From positions 124,001-188,000 of the forward strand of contig JAPEHQ010000014.1 of the NCBI GenBank assembly GCA_027405735.1: a stretch of DNA of 64,000 nucleotides, in the 5' to 3' direction. This document shows, piece by piece, positions 12,701-25,365 of this stretch (positions within the stretch are counted from its first letter, which is position 1; each line of letters opens with the position of its first letter). This DNA is from Mucor racemosus (lineage: Eukaryota > Mucoromycota > Mucoromycetes > Mucorales > Mucoraceae). Both the position numbers and the translations under genes were made by a program. A model generated the notes under the pieces. It ran no database searches, was not told the origin of the DNA, and worked only from the letters and a program-made list of their open reading frames with translations.

Positions 12701-15700
12701 TGACAGCACGCCAACAACAACTCAAAATAACTTGATGTTTAGGTCCAGAATCATCATTTTCTTCTTCATCGTCGTCTTCTTCTTCTTCTTCTTCTTCTTC
12801 TTCTCCACGATAATCAGTAGGAACATTGCCTTCAGGAGAAGCATCAGAAAGTACAGGCATCACAGTGTTACAAGTCATATGAATCAATTCAATGGCACGA
12901 GCATGAGTTTTTCTCCATTTAGCAAAGTTGCTTTTAATGCTAGTACTTTTATAATCAATTTCTTGGAAAACATATTGCAAAGCGAGCAAAGTACCATGCA
13001 TGGGATGTTGCTGAGAGGCGAGCAAGAGATTTGTTTTAGCAACATTAACTTGTTTCTCGAGCAAATCCAACAATCTTTCAGTAAAGATTATAGGAGCATC
13101 AGTTAAAGATGCAGATGAAGAAGCTTTGGTAGAGGCTACAGTAGCAGCATTTTGTTCAGGGCTCAAATCAAAGCCTAATCCCATTACATATTTAGTAAAG
13201 ATCAATCTAAAAACCATAGCACCACTATCACTTTCACCAGCACGCGTGCTGACAACATTGTTCAATCCCCACCAGAGCAAATCTTGTACATCGCTTTTGG
13301 CTTCGATACCGGGAAGAGGATTGGGGAATTGACACAAAATCTCAAATGCTTGTACACGATTAAAATCATAAGGATTCATAAATACATCTACTAAAATCTT
13401 GGAGAGGCGAGGATTGGCAATAGGCATTGTGAAGGGGAAATCAGGTTGCTGATCAGTAAAACCTTCAATGGGAGGCAAGTCTGTAACACCAAATATTTTG
13501 ATAGTAACGCTCAAGATACGCAAAGCTGTAGCCACACGTTGATAAGAAGCACCAGGATAAAGAGATTCAGCAACATGATCACAAAGCCAGTAGAGGAAAG
13601 ATTTAGCTTGATCGATAGCAGTTAAAATATCTTGAGCATCCAACAAAGCATCTTTACGTTTAACAGCATCTGTACTAGACTTGTCAGCGTAGATCAAAAG
13701 AGATTTGTAATTACGGTATTGGGAATATAAATTGCCTCGAAGACGAAACAAAATCTTGCTTAAATGAGCACACATTTGTTGACGGAATTCAGGAGCAGTA
13801 GAGTTCATGTTGAGAGGAATGAACAATTGAAGCATATCTAATTCAGTAGATGTAACTTGAGCTGTAGCCTTTCGAGATTCACAAAGTAAACCAAGAACAT
13901 CCATACGAACTTGTGAATCACTGTGATAAATAGCGAGCTTCAATGCTTCAATAGAGATTTGGTTTTCCTTTGCAGTGGTAGAATCAGTATATGCAGTACC
14001 GTCGACAATATCAAGCCCTCTACCGGATTTCAAAACTGCAATGAATGCATTGAGTCTAAGTTTGGGATCAAGTTGTCCTTGAGTCCACAAGGGATTTTCT
14101 AAATCTTCTAAAATACGAATAATATACCAGAATGATTGAGAGCTAATCTTGAAAAGAGGTTGTAATAAGAATCCACTCGTATTTTTACGTAACAATTCAG
14201 AAGGAGCAGTAAGACATTGAAGTAAAGGCAATACCCAAAGCTCAATCCATTCACGAGTAGCTTGTTTCACTGAAGCATCATCTGTATCTTTGATCTTGCC
14301 ATTATGACCCTTGAATTTCTCATAACCAGGAATTGTATCCTGAACACGACGATAAAGAAAAGCCAAAATGAAGAAAGTAACTTGAGGGCATAAAATCAAA
14401 CTATCCATAGCAAACAAACATTTCTCCATTAAACGAGGTTCAGCTTTTAAGAATTCTTCTGTATTGACCTTTTCAACAAGCATATTCAACAATGAGTATT
14501 TCACTTTTCTGTGCCAATCCATTGCCAATAAGTTCTTTAATAATGCATGTACAAATTGATTATATTCTTCTTGTTGATGATAGAATGTTGTCTTGATTTG
14601 GAGTGTTGAAAGTGATAATTCAAAAATAGTGCGTACTTTATGTTGAATAGAATCAATTGGATCATCCCAATGATCCCAAACATATTGAATCAAGATGTTC
14701 ATGTTTTTAGGTTGAATAGGTCCAGATACAGCTTCCATTAAAAGTGTATCATTTTCGGTACATTTTTCCATGATTTCTTTGGTTTGTTGAAGCCAAGTAG
14801 CCATTGATTCGAAAGCAATAACTTTACATGAGCTATCTAAATCTGCTCTAGCACAGAATAAATTGATGCTACTGAAAATGATTTCATGAAGGTTTCTTGC
14901 AGGTGAACTAATAAAAGAGGAAATTAATATGCATGGGCTTTATTATTATTCCGTATCATACTTACTTTGCAATGTATGGAACAAGTGTTATATCTGAAGG
15001 ACAATCCAACATGACAATCTCTTTACGAAGACTAGAAACTAAACCTCTCAATGCAAAAATCATAGGAGCATCACGATTATCCCAACCTTCTTTACCCACT
15101 AACTCATCACGAGGACGAAATACGCCGAGAGAATTAGCAATATGATCTACAATGGCATTACTGTCAGTTGTAAAGAACCATCCAAGTACCCAATCTCTTG
15201 CAAATCCAATATCATTAGCCAAATTAATGACAGCACCAATTGCCATACCAGCTACTTGATTGCATTCTTTGATAAATGTATTTGTATCAATACATAAATC
15301 AATCAGTGTTTGTATAATACTTCCTAATAAAATAACATCTTCGTCCTTTGTATGATCAATTGTTTTTGATTCTACTTTTTCAAACATGCGAGGTGCAACT
15401 TGTAATTGACGAGATAAAAGTACAAGCAAAGTCTTTACTGTGAATTGAATATCGTTCATGAGTTGATCTGCATTTGCATTGTTCTTGTTGTTGGTTAATT
15501 CATACTGAGCATGTTGCAATCCTTTAACGAGAAATTGAAGTGTATGGCGATAATTATTGACGATAAGATCATGACCTAATGGGAAATTCAATGTAGCATA
15601 AATAGTTAATGCTTTTTGAGATAATGGTTTTCCTTCAAAACTTGGTTCATTGTTTAAACTGTTTGATGTATATTGCATATAATAATCTCTGAGCTTGACA

Positions 15701-16132
15701 TCAGTTCCACTGGTACATTTATAGGATGCTTCGATTAATGGAATAAATGTACGTCTAGATAAGTTTTCACAAGCTGCAAAATAACCGAGAGATGCAATGG
15801 GCTCTACAATAAACTTGATTTGCAAAATTTCGTGAGGTTGTAATTTAGCAGCATTTGCGACATTCTTTTGCATCAATTTAACTATGAATTCATAAGTTAG
15901 CTATTTATTACTGTATATATCAATAATCAATATTACCAGATTCCTTAATGCAAGCAGCTTGCTTATCATAAGAAGCATCTTCTGCTGAAATTAATTTTTG
16001 AAGGCTGACAACAACAGGAATTAATTCTTGATTGGCATTTGCATCAACATAATTTTCAAGTATTTTTTGCCATGAAATAAATAGAGGTGCTGGAAGTTTA
16101 ACAGGTTTTAAACCCTTTCTAGACTTTTCCAT
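9729..16132 (-). CDS. TRM732: THADA/Trm732-type protein with DUF2428 (tRNA 2'-O-methylation cofactor)
   Basis: Seven exons on the minus strand (16132-15937, 15881-14966, 14907-11155, 11094-10851, 10785-10159, 10102-9958, 9904-9729) give 2018 residues, near human THADA (about 1950) and longer than yeast Trm732 (about 1420). The signature is the DUF2428 core at residues about 1070-1260: RHRGAFSAVYPAY (near 1153) and ITRRSAGLP (near 1200). The rest is alpha-helical, HEAT-like. An acidic run of Glu/Asp lies near residues 1070-1085. In yeast, Trm732 partners the methyltransferase Trm7 to make Nm32 in the anticodon loop of tRNA Phe, Trp and Leu; the same role is inferred here. The start is the first in-frame ATG (MEKSRKGLKPVK). 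The frame is open upstream to about 16213 without another ATG, so a missed 5' exon is possible. Exon joins were checked by frame continuity. Confidence 0.9.
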
Positions 16133-16353
16133 TACTTGTATGATTTTCTTACAAGATGTAATGTTATCAAGTTTTTGATCTTTTGCAACATTTATGAAAA
16201 AAAAACAACCCAAAAAAAAAAAAGAAAAATAAAAGTGGCTTATAGCTTACTATTACAACCACTGTTCTCCAAAAAAAAAGCAACCATTATTTTATTACAT
16301 TTGTTGAAAAATAATTATTATTTTTGTATCTTTATATGATATAAATGTATTTT

Positions 16354-16826
16354 TTATGCTTTTGTATCATTTTCATCATGAGAGGGTGGAATACAAGAAA
16401 TAATTTGTTCACAAACTTCTTTTGCAACGGAAGGATTACTACATCTAAGCGCAAAACTGGTTAATCTAGTTTCAGTGGTGCCATCTTCTTTAGTCTCTGT
16501 TTCGAATCCTGCAAATCTAACAAATTTATCTTGCATAATAAAGACCTTCATTCCTTCGAAAAGCAACAGATTCAAAATAACTCTGTAAACTGAATCAGTA
16601 CGCATAACAAGACGAGTTTGTAACACTTTTTTAGTTTCTTCTTCCTTCATATTGATGCGGAATGTACCAACTCCACGTTCTTTCCAAACGGAGGAAGCAG
16701 TATCCAACACAAGTAATTTAGCTTTTGTTTGATAGATTGTATCCTCATCCTCTTCACCAGTTTTAACTTTAGTTTGTACAACTCCAGGAACTTTAACCTT
16801 TGCTCCTTCTCCAAATGCAGGCGCTT

Positions 16827-16857
<31 letters not shown>

Positions 16858-17899
16858 ATTGTTGTTGAAATCTTCGCCATCACTCTCGCTGTCATTTGAT
16901 TCTTGTTTGCTTTTACCAACAAATTCAACAGCAGCAGTAGTAGTATTGTCGTTGCTATTAGATGAATTTGGAGAATCGGCATTTGTTGATGATGAAGATA
17001 ATAATGCATTACCAGCTGCCGCTGCAGCAGCAAAAGGTGAAGCTGTAGCCTTTGCAAATGAGCCAAATGAAGGTGCTGATGTCGATTCTTTCTTTTCTAA
17101 TAAAGAATCATTAGATGAAGATTTGAAACCTCCAAAGCCAGAAGATGATCCAAAACCACCAAATGTTGGTTGCTTTGATGGAGTGGGTATAGTTTGATGT
17201 GTTGCGGCCCAACCTTTTGTGCCGAAACCAGAAGAAGCACCGAAAGTATATTTAGGTTTCTCACCTTCAACCTTTGTATTATCTTTTTTAGTTTGTTCTT
17301 GTTCATCATCATCTTCTGCAAATTCTCCCCAATCATCATCATCATCATGTTTACTGGCACCAAATTTATTAGCAAGGGAATTCTGTTCTGCAATTGTACC
17401 CATTGGCTCATCATCCTCTTGACTTTCACTTGTAGCAGTGCTTTTACTTTCGGTCAAATTATCATCAGTGGTTGTCATATCCTTCATGTTTTTACGGATT
17501 GTATTGACAGTGGTAGTGTTATTTGAATCTTCATCATCACGTTTACTATATCAAATTAGTATCAAATGTATAAAAAAAAAATTGAATTATACATTTACGT
17601 TTTCTTTGGTGCTGAAACTGTAGTAGAAGATGTTTCTTCACTAGCATTATGCTAAAGAAAAAAAAAACGTTTAGAAATCAAAAATCCTCTAAAAAAAAAA
17701 AATAGTACGAAAATTTTACCTCACTATCTAATTCTTGTAAGGGAGCAGGTTCTACAGACTGTGCTCTACCTCTCTTTTTGTTTAAAGCAATTTCATCTAA
17801 TTTTGTTTCACGTTAGAATTGTATTTTCTATTGCTGTTGTTGTTGTTGCTGCTTATTAAATTTACCAATATCAGTAATAGACTCTGGTGGAGAAGACAT
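16354..17899 (-). CDS. YRB2: RanBP3/Yrb2-type Ran-binding protein
   Basis: Four exons (17899-17866, 17796-17720, 17651-17599, 17545-16354) encode 451 residues. The C-terminal Ran-binding domain spans about residues 305-440 (VKTGEEDEDTIYQTKAKLL, WKERGVGTFRINM, RLVMRTDSVYRVILN). The middle has FG-type repeats (TFGASSGFGTKGW, FGGFGSSSGFGGF) and a poly-Asn run, as in Yrb2, Hba1 and RanBP3. Such proteins bind RanGTP in the nucleus and act as cofactors of Crm1-dependent export. The N terminus carries basic clusters (NKKRGRAQS, PKKTKRDDED) that could be nuclear localisation signals. Intron 1 was chosen because the first exon otherwise runs through a poly-Gln stretch into a stop; splicing at GTAAAT to AAATTAG, with a CTAAC branch site, restores the frame. 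It lies 222 bases upstream of the THADA homologue on the same strand. Confidence 0.88.
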
Positions 17900-20661
17900 G
17901 GCTCTATAAATATGTTTTTATTCAGTTTATCGACACACAGAGAAAGGGAGAAAACAAAGAAAGAAGAAGAGAAAAAAAGATTTTATTCGCGAAATAAAAA
18001 TTGGCTGCTTGGGCGAACCGTATCAAGCAACAAAACAGCAGTCGATAGGGAAAGAAAAAAAAAAAAAAAAAAAAAAAAAAAGATAAATTAATACAATGGA
18101 ACCAATTGAATTGTATTCGAAACATGTCAGGAAATAGCATTATTTACCAAGGGAACATTTGTTACTAACAGAAAACTTGTTTGTATTTATTCAGTACATC
18201 TTTCTTGAATTTTGATCTGACATTTTAGGTATCCAGGCATCGATATTTCCATATCAAAACAGTAACCAAATTTGGCTGCTTAATTTACATGAGGATTCCC
18301 ATAGTATCAACTCTCATTTTAGAATGACACAAAAAAACAGACATCTTATGACACGTTCGACCATATGAGCTCAAATTACAACATGTACATGGTACATTCT
18401 TTATCAAATCAAGCTAATGAATAAATGTTTACCACTAAAATCATCGGATTTCCATTATTCACACGGATGAAGGAGATAGGAAAAAGAAGCTCAATCAGTC
18501 CAGGTCCTTTTTTAATTTCTATTTCGGAAATCTATATAGTAAATAGTTATGATAGATGCATCTTCATACTTTTAGAAATATATAAAAGCTTGCCAACATA
18601 TCAGGGGGGGGTTGACAAAGAAAACTAATGGTGTTGCCATGTCCCACAGATAAGAAGATGAAACTAGCTAAATTCTTTAAAAAAATAAAGGTGCACCGAC
18701 TTGTTTCTACATTCTTTCGAATTTGGGGCTTTTAGGGTGTCCTCTATTTACTTGTACGCAAGGAGCAATTCGTGTTTCGTTATGTTGATACAAATTAGGC
18801 TTTTGCGTTTAGTAACTACATGACTTTTGACGGTATAGCAAATGCGAACTTTTATCCTTGATTCACAAGAAAATACCCTGTTTTTAAGTTTTTTTTTTCT
18901 CGACGGATGTATCCTGCTAGATGTTTTCCATGATTAGGAGCATTGTCATCAGAATTGCAGATCATTCTTATTCTCAAAACGTACTACGAAATGGCATTGT
19001 TGCACCAAACCTGCATCATCAGCGATTAAAATGGCGCGTTTTTATGGTGAAAAATTCATTTTGGATGCTCTAAAGTATATCGAACGATCACCCTCGTTCC
19101 GTAGATGTATTCTGTTGCGATTTTACCGAATTTCCAACATTTCGATTTCGCCTTGATTTTTCATGAGGTATACCTCATGAAAAATCGCAATTTGAACTTA
19201 ATGCAAAATTTCGCCGCAAAAACGAGATTTTTTGTTATGATAGTGATAATATAAAATGATCGCAAAAACTTCCTCTTTTATGCAAAATTGATTATAATTG
19301 TTTTTACCTATCAGATTTTTGACTTTTTTACGAAAACCTGAAATCGTAGTTTTTGAAAGTTTAAAAATTATTTTGAGACAAAAGTTGCAAAAAAAAAATT
19401 ACAGTACTATAAATCGTATTAAAATATACAACTTTTTATTAATAATTAACTTGTGTTAATTACTCGTTTTGGGGAGAAAAAATCCTTCAATTGTCAATTT
19501 TTTTTAAAAAAAATGAAAATCATCGAGAAATGGAAATCTGAAAATCAACAAATTAAAGCGTCGCTCACGATGTTTTTGTTGCGAATATCCAGTCTTGATG
19601 GCTATTAAAAGCAAATGCAAAGCATTAAATGCAATAATAGGCGTTAGAAAATATGTGTGGATTCTTAATGAGTTTTTTCAATAAATTTTAGCCTAATAAA
19701 TCAGTATATAGTGATGAAACCATTTTTTGTAAACATCATCATCGGATGAATAAACGATAGAATCAAATATGAATCTTTATGTAATAATTCGAACTTTCTA
19801 GTCTATTAATTCTGAGCTATGAACCAAAGATGATAACTGTAATTGCATCACTGATGGTTTTTTTTTTTTTAGCGCTAAACGACAATTTACATCGCTCCTG
19901 AATTCGAAAAGAAAGTGTATTTGGAAGAATATTCAAGAATGAAAATAAACTTTTTCTTTTTCTAATTCACCGAATGTCTTAAATCTGGAACAGTTTCATC
20001 AATTAAATGTGAATATGAACCTAATAGTTTTGACGCATCCGTGTTCAATGAAGAGGCTATTTGAATACATAAACATACAGTAAAGGTTTGAATCTCGAAA
20101 AAATAGTTACGTATAAATGTACCAATAACGTACTAAAATCAATAACAGATTCGGCGCTACTTGGAATATGCTACCACATTCCTTTTTGTATAATAAATGT
20201 TACTTATTGATAATGAATGATATGTCGTCATAATAGAACATGGTTTGAAAGGACTGGACATGCAAATGAAAGAAGTTTGCGCGCATACAACAGATTATAA
20301 ATCTACTGAAATCAATGCAAATGTAATAAAATAGTATGACTCGATTTCGTAATTAACATCAATAACAGCTAATATATATATAAATATATATATATTTGTA
20401 TCAAGTCAATAGCAACTAAAAATTAGACAGCTTATCATTCAAATGTTCGAAAGCGGACCTCGAACACTGAATCCTAAATTTATGTGTTTATCGTCATAGT
20501 TCATAATTATGCAAGACCTCAACAATCTTAATGATAGGTTAAATCATAACTAGTGGGTATTACTATATAGAAAACACAAGGGTTATAACTTTTTTTTTTC
20601 GCTAATTAACACAAAAAAACTTTTTTCTTCTTGTTAAATTATACAATTCTTTTTAATACAA
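17900..20661. other. Long intergenic region between the RanBP3-like gene and trehalase
   Basis: This 2.76-kb divergent intergenic region serves both flanking promoters. It holds an A(27) tract (18055-18081), a G8 run near 18604-18611 and a perfect 32-bp palindrome at 19155-19186. No ORF here has an ATG start with protein-like composition, and I recognise no RNA gene or transposon ends. A (TA)-rich patch sits near 20370-20400. Confidence 0.5.
19155..19186. repeat. Perfect 32-bp palindrome
   Basis: The left arm GATTTTTCATGAGGTA is followed at once by its exact reverse complement, with no spacer, so the sequence is fully self-complementary and could extrude as a cruciform. It stands in unannotated intergenic DNA about 1.3 kb from the nearest start codon. 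It is not flanked by an evident target-site duplication. Confidence 0.9.
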
Positions 20662-20946
20662 ATGATTGAAGATAGAAGAGAATCGGTAGATCCTACTGCA
20701 CCTGCAGCCACTTATTATACAACTGGAAGAAATGCGCCCAGACAAAGAACAAGAACCTATACTGTAAGTTTGGAATTTTGCGTTTCCATGGCAATCCAAA
20801 AAAAAAATACTCATTAACAATTATAGAGAACTGCCTCTAGCTTTAGTACTGGAGATACAAGAGATTTTAGCAATAATGGCATCCAAAGACGTTCATCCTA
20901 TGGTAAGTAACAACTTGTACTTTGCATACTATCCAAGAAGGGAATA

Positions 20947-20989
<43 letters not shown>

Positions 20990-23227
20990 ATCATAACAGA
21001 GGATAAGGGAAAAAACCGTAGATTTTTAATTGATGTCGAGACTACATTGAATCAAGTTTTGGAACAAGAAGATACCGACGGTGATTTCCAGATTACTATT
21101 AATGATCTCGGCCCAAAGACTCTTTCACTTGGTACAGCCGATTCTGGTGGATATAAACGTTTTCAAATTCGAGGCAACTACATGTTATCCAATCTTTTGC
21201 AAGAATTAGCTTTAGCAAAAGATTATGGTAGAAAATATGTTGTTTTGGATGAAGCAAGATTGAATGAGAACCCTGTCCATCGATTATCTAGAATGATCCG
21301 TCATTTGTTTTGGGATGGTCTCACAAGACGTATCGATGGTCAAGGTTTGGATACTATTTGCTCTGACCCTAAAAATAGACAAAGCGATGTTGCGCCCAGA
21401 ATTTATATCCCTTACGATGAAAATGAAATCTATGATTATTATCAACGTGTAGCTGAAGCTAGGCCTCATTTAAATTTGGATGTGCAATATCTTCCAAAGG
21501 ATATTACTGCCGAATATGTCAAGAGCATTAATGATAAACCTGGTATCCTGGCTTTGGCTATGAAAAAAGTGATTGATAACAAAGGTAATGTCGATTTCCA
21601 AGGTGTCCCATTTGTTGTCCCAGGTGGTCGTTTCAATGAAATGTATGGTTGGGACTCTTATTTTGAATCTTTGGGTCTCTTGGCTGATGGAAGAGTCGAA
21701 TTAGCTAAAGGAATGACCGAGAATTTTGCCTATGAAATTAAACATTACGGTAAAATTTTGAATGCCAATCGTTCTTACTATTTGTCAAGATCTCAACCTC
21801 CCTTTTTGACTGATATGGCAATCAGAGTCTATGAACAGCTAGACCCTGCACAAGAAGAGGAAAACAAGGCTTGGTTGCGTGAGGTTCTAAAGTCTGCTAT
21901 CAAAGAATATCATACTATTTGGATGGCCGAACCTAGATTAGACAAGAAAACCATGTTATCTCGCTATAGACCTGAGGGTTTAGGCATTCCACCAGAAACT
22001 GAGGCTTCTCATTTTGATCATATTATTATGAAATTTGCTAATAAGCATAATGTTTCTATTCCCGAATTCAACAAAATGTACAATGATGGTGTTGTCAAAG
22101 AGCCTGAATTAGACGAATATTTTTTGCATGATCGTGCTGTCCGAGAATCTGGTCATGATACAACATATCGTTTTGAAGGCGTCTGTGCTAATTTAGCCAC
22201 TGTTGATTTGAATGCTCTTTTATACAAGTATGAAACTGATTTAGCTGACTGTATCAGAGACTTTTTGGATGATGATTTAGAAGATTTCGATGGAAATAAG
22301 CAAACTGCTGAAGTATGGTCAGATAGAGCATCACAAAGAAGAAAAAGAATTGACAAGTATTTATGGAATGAAAAAGAAGACCTTTACTTTGATTATGATA
22401 CTGTTAAAGAAAAAATGACTACATACGAAAGTGCCACTACTTACTGGATGATGTGGGCTGGTGCATCTTCTGAAGATCAAGCTCAAAAATTAGCAAAGAG
22501 CCTATATAAGTTTGAAGTGAGAGGTGGTCTTGTTTCTGGAACAGAACAATCAAGAGGTCATATTTCACTCGATCGTCCTAACCGTCAATGGGATTTCCCC
22601 TTTGGTTGGGCTCCTCATCAAATCATGGCATGGACAGCATTTGACAACTATGGCATGGTTGATATTGCAAGCCGTTTAGCGTATCGTTTCTTGTATACAA
22701 TCACAAAATCATTTGTCGATTTCAATGGTGTTGTTCCAGAAAAATTTGATGTTGTCAATCTCTCTCATCAAGTACAAGTAGAATATGGTAATGTTGGTGT
22801 TGATTTCAAGTTTATTCCAAGAGAAGGCTTTGGTTGGATGAATGCATCATTTGAAGTAGGTTTAACTCATCTCAATGTACAATCAAGACGAGCACTTGGC
22901 ACTATTACAGATCCTGATGAACTATTCAAATCTATGCTTGCCAAGGAACAAGCTAAGTTGTCTGATGCCGAGAAGCGTGAAGCCTTGTCTCGTCGTCGTG
23001 TATCTACAATCGCTGCTCGTGAAATCCTTCGTAAGGAATCTGATGCGGTTATTACCAAGATTAATCCAGATGATATTATCAGACAATCTTTTAGTGCGCC
23101 TAGATCTCCTGAAATTTTCCAAAACTTTTTGTCTTCAACTGCTGAAGAGGTTGGAGAGGGCGATACCAAAGTTGTTCCTGTACCAAATTATGGTGATTAT
23201 CTTGAAGCTCCAGCTACCAATTTGTAA
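20662..23227 (+). CDS. NTH1: Neutral (cytosolic, PKA-regulated) trehalase, GH37
   Basis: Three exons (20662-20763, 20827-20902, 21000-23227) encode 801 residues. The enzyme hydrolyses trehalose to two glucose in the cytosol. Both GH37 signatures are present: [15 protein letters not shown] (267-281) and [12 protein letters not shown] (589-600). [12 protein letters not shown] (84-95) matches the calcium-binding loop peculiar to fungal neutral trehalases. The N terminus carries PKA-type sites, RRES (S8) and RRSS (S58), plus RTRTYT/RTASS. In yeast Nth1 such phosphosites recruit 14-3-3 proteins and activate the enzyme; the same control is inferred. There is no signal peptide, consistent with a neutral rather than acid trehalase. 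The start ATG lies in the only first exon that joins in frame. Intron 2 (97 nt) contains 39 consecutive A, about 10 bases before the acceptor. AATAAATAAA follows the stop by about 15 bases. Confidence 0.95.
20949..20987 (+). repeat. A(39) tract in trehalase intron 2
   Basis: Thirty-nine consecutive A occupy 40 percent of the 97-nt intron and end 12 bases before the acceptor. Such tracts are prone to length change and to sequencing error, so the exact count is uncertain. Confidence 0.9.
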
Positions 23228-23813
23228 ATTATAATATTCATGAATAAATAAAAAAGATTTTGGTTTTTCCTTGTAAAATACTCGTTTATGGAGACCCCCT
23301 TTTATTGCTAAAAACTATTTCTTGTTAAACAGAATACTTGGTCATCTCAGTTTTACGAGTGTTTTATGCTTAAATTATCGTTCTTTTACTACCACCCATG
23401 TTTTTTTTATATATTTGATTACTAATTTGGTCGAGAAAGTCACTTTGAAGAAACAATAAACATTGCAAATTGCATTGATGTTATGCCTTCTTAGAGATTA
23501 TAATGCGCCATCACAGTACCACATAATGCTAAACGATACATTTCGTAGTACATCAATCGCATTAATTTCCAGCACGAAACAGATAAGGTAAATGACGACG
23601 CTTTACTCTTCGAAGGGTTCTCAACAAGTATGATTGGTCAAATTCGTTCCATCATTTTCTCATAGAATTACCTTTCTGCCAAATAATTATTAATCAATTT
23701 AAGCGGATTAATTACTTGCCGTGTTTTCCTGCAAAAGATTGCCATTATAAAAGGTTTTTAACTTTCGACATTATACATAGCATTACTTTTCCTCCATCTG
23801 ACAAATAAAAAAA
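23228..23813. other. Intergenic region upstream of the GST gene
   Basis: This holds the trehalase 3' end and the GST promoter. A CCCCCT stretch near 23293-23298 resembles a stress-response element core but lies more than 500 bases from the GST start. No ORF or RNA gene is seen. Confidence 0.5.
23746..23754 (+). promoter_or_regulatory. TATA box of the GST gene
   Basis: TATAAAAGG lies 60 bases upstream of the GST start codon at 23814, a consensus sequence at a plausible distance given a short 5' leader. It suggests a TATA-type, inducible promoter, which would fit a stress gene. Confidence 0.6.
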
Positions 23814-24609
23814 ATGTCTTCTTCTGATAAAATCATCTTTTACAACGCAATCATCTGTCCTTATGCTCAACGTGCTGCCATCACTCTTAAAGAAGTTGAT
23901 GCTGAATATGAGACTGTAGATATTGATTTGCAAAACAAGCCTGATTGGTACAAGGACGTTAACCCTGAACTCAAAGTTCCCGCTTTAACTGTTGAAGGTG
24001 AAAATATTGCTGAATCTTTGGTTATTATTGAGTATCTCAATGATCGTTTCCCCGAGAAAAAGTAAGTTAAACCATGGTAATGTAAGAGGAACATCTTCTA
24101 ATGATCATGCATAGCTTATTGCCCAAGGAACCTTTAAAGCGTGCTCATGTTCGTTTTGCTATTGAATACTTTTCATCAAAGATCAGTGCTGAATTCTACA
24201 AATATGTCTTTAATCAAAGCGCAGAAAATGCCCGTGCCAACTTTGAAACCAACGTCGATGCTGCTTTGAATCGCGTAAGTATAACAACAGGGAAGAGTGC
24301 AATTGAGATGATTTGCTTACAAATATATATTAGTTTAACGAGCTTTTGCTCCATCAATCCAAGACTGGACCTTATTTCCTCGGTGAAAACTTTTCTTTAG
24401 CTGATGTTGCTATTGCTCCTCACTTTTTGCGTATCCTTGCTATCAACAAGCACATTTTGGATGGCTTTGAGTTTGAAGCTGTTAAGACTAATCCCAGACT
24501 TGCTGAATTCTTGGCTGGTATCGCTGAAAGACCTTCTATCAAGGAAACTTTTATTGGTGAAGAAAAGTTTGCTGAACTCTTCAAAGCTCGCTTCAATGTC
24601 AAGAAGTAA
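23814..24609 (+). CDS. Glutathione S-transferase, omega-like
   Basis: Three exons (23814-24061, 24115-24274, 24334-24609) encode 227 residues, the normal GST length. The N-terminal thioredoxin-fold domain (about 5-85) contains ICPYAQR at 14-20, with Cys15 at the place of the omega-class catalytic cysteine (CPFAQR). VPALTVEG provides the cis-proline, and ENIAESLVIIEYL binds the glutathione gamma-glutamyl group. The C-terminal helical domain follows, with GPYFLGENFSLADVAIAP as the conserved capping motif. Expected roles are glutathione-dependent thiol transfer and dehydroascorbate or S-(phenacyl)glutathione reduction in the cytosol. The start ATG is preceded by AATAAAAAAA and a TATA box at -68. 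Substrate class is inferred from the Cys-type active site. Confidence 0.9.
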
Positions 24610-25349
24610 ATTTTCAAGCAGGATATGATATACCTTGGCACACACTCACAATTCATTTGTTAGTACCTGTAAATCTTCTCATAAATAAGTAAATAAAAAA
24701 ATATTATGCAATCCACAATAATATATCTAATCACGCAAACGTGCAAGAGAATTTGCAAATACTGTTACATAAATATGCTGATATAGATTGTTTTGATCTA
24801 TTGTTACTTGATCGAAGTAAATGTTCTTCTATTTAATCACGTTGATCTGCTAAGTAAGGTAAAGTTTAAGAAAATAAATTATTTTTTAACCAAAAGTAGG
24901 AATCTTTCATATAATAAGAATTCATATATATCTTGTTTTGTTTTGTTAGTCTCTACAATTGATAAATATATTGATTTACTATAATACATTCAGAAAAAGT
25001 TACACTTCTTAAATTAATATGGATTTTGATCTAGGGTTGTTGTCGAGCCCAGTTTACGCTAGTAAATTTGGCTGGCAAAACCCGGCTCGACGCCAATACT
25101 ACTTTGATCAATACTTACTATGTATTAAGTGTGGTTAACATGTGACAAGTAGTATTAAGTAGTAGGTCGTTTATGGTTGTGTTTAATAAGTTTATTTGAT
25201 TAAAATTATTAATAGAGGAAGAGAACAGATATTTTCACTAATGTTCAATATCTGGTTTAATATTTACATATTTATATGAATTATGCAACTGAGACTAATT
25301 CATGCATAATTAACCTCGTATTAAATACTTTTAGGGTATATCTTAAACG
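24610..25349. other. Intergenic DNA downstream of GST
   Basis: No gene is supported. At about 25039-25096 the words GTCGAGCC and GGCTCGAC form an 8-bp inverted pair. The stretch CTAGTAAATTTGGCTGGCAAA plus CCCGGCTCGACGCCAA is shared, with few changes, with the I part of the L-I repeat (near 2205-2245 and 48578-48613), so a small fragment of that repeat has landed here. Confidence 0.5.
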
Positions 25350-25365
25350 ATCCTAAATAGATATG

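Noticed and set aside
12732..13106. 124-codon plus-strand ORF with poly-Phe
   Set aside because: Antisense shadow of the acidic Glu/Asp run in the THADA homologue.
17819..18091. 90-codon plus-strand ORF ending in poly-Lys
   Set aside because: Produced by CAA-repeat complement and the A(27) tract; overlaps the first exon of the RanBP3-like gene on the other strand.
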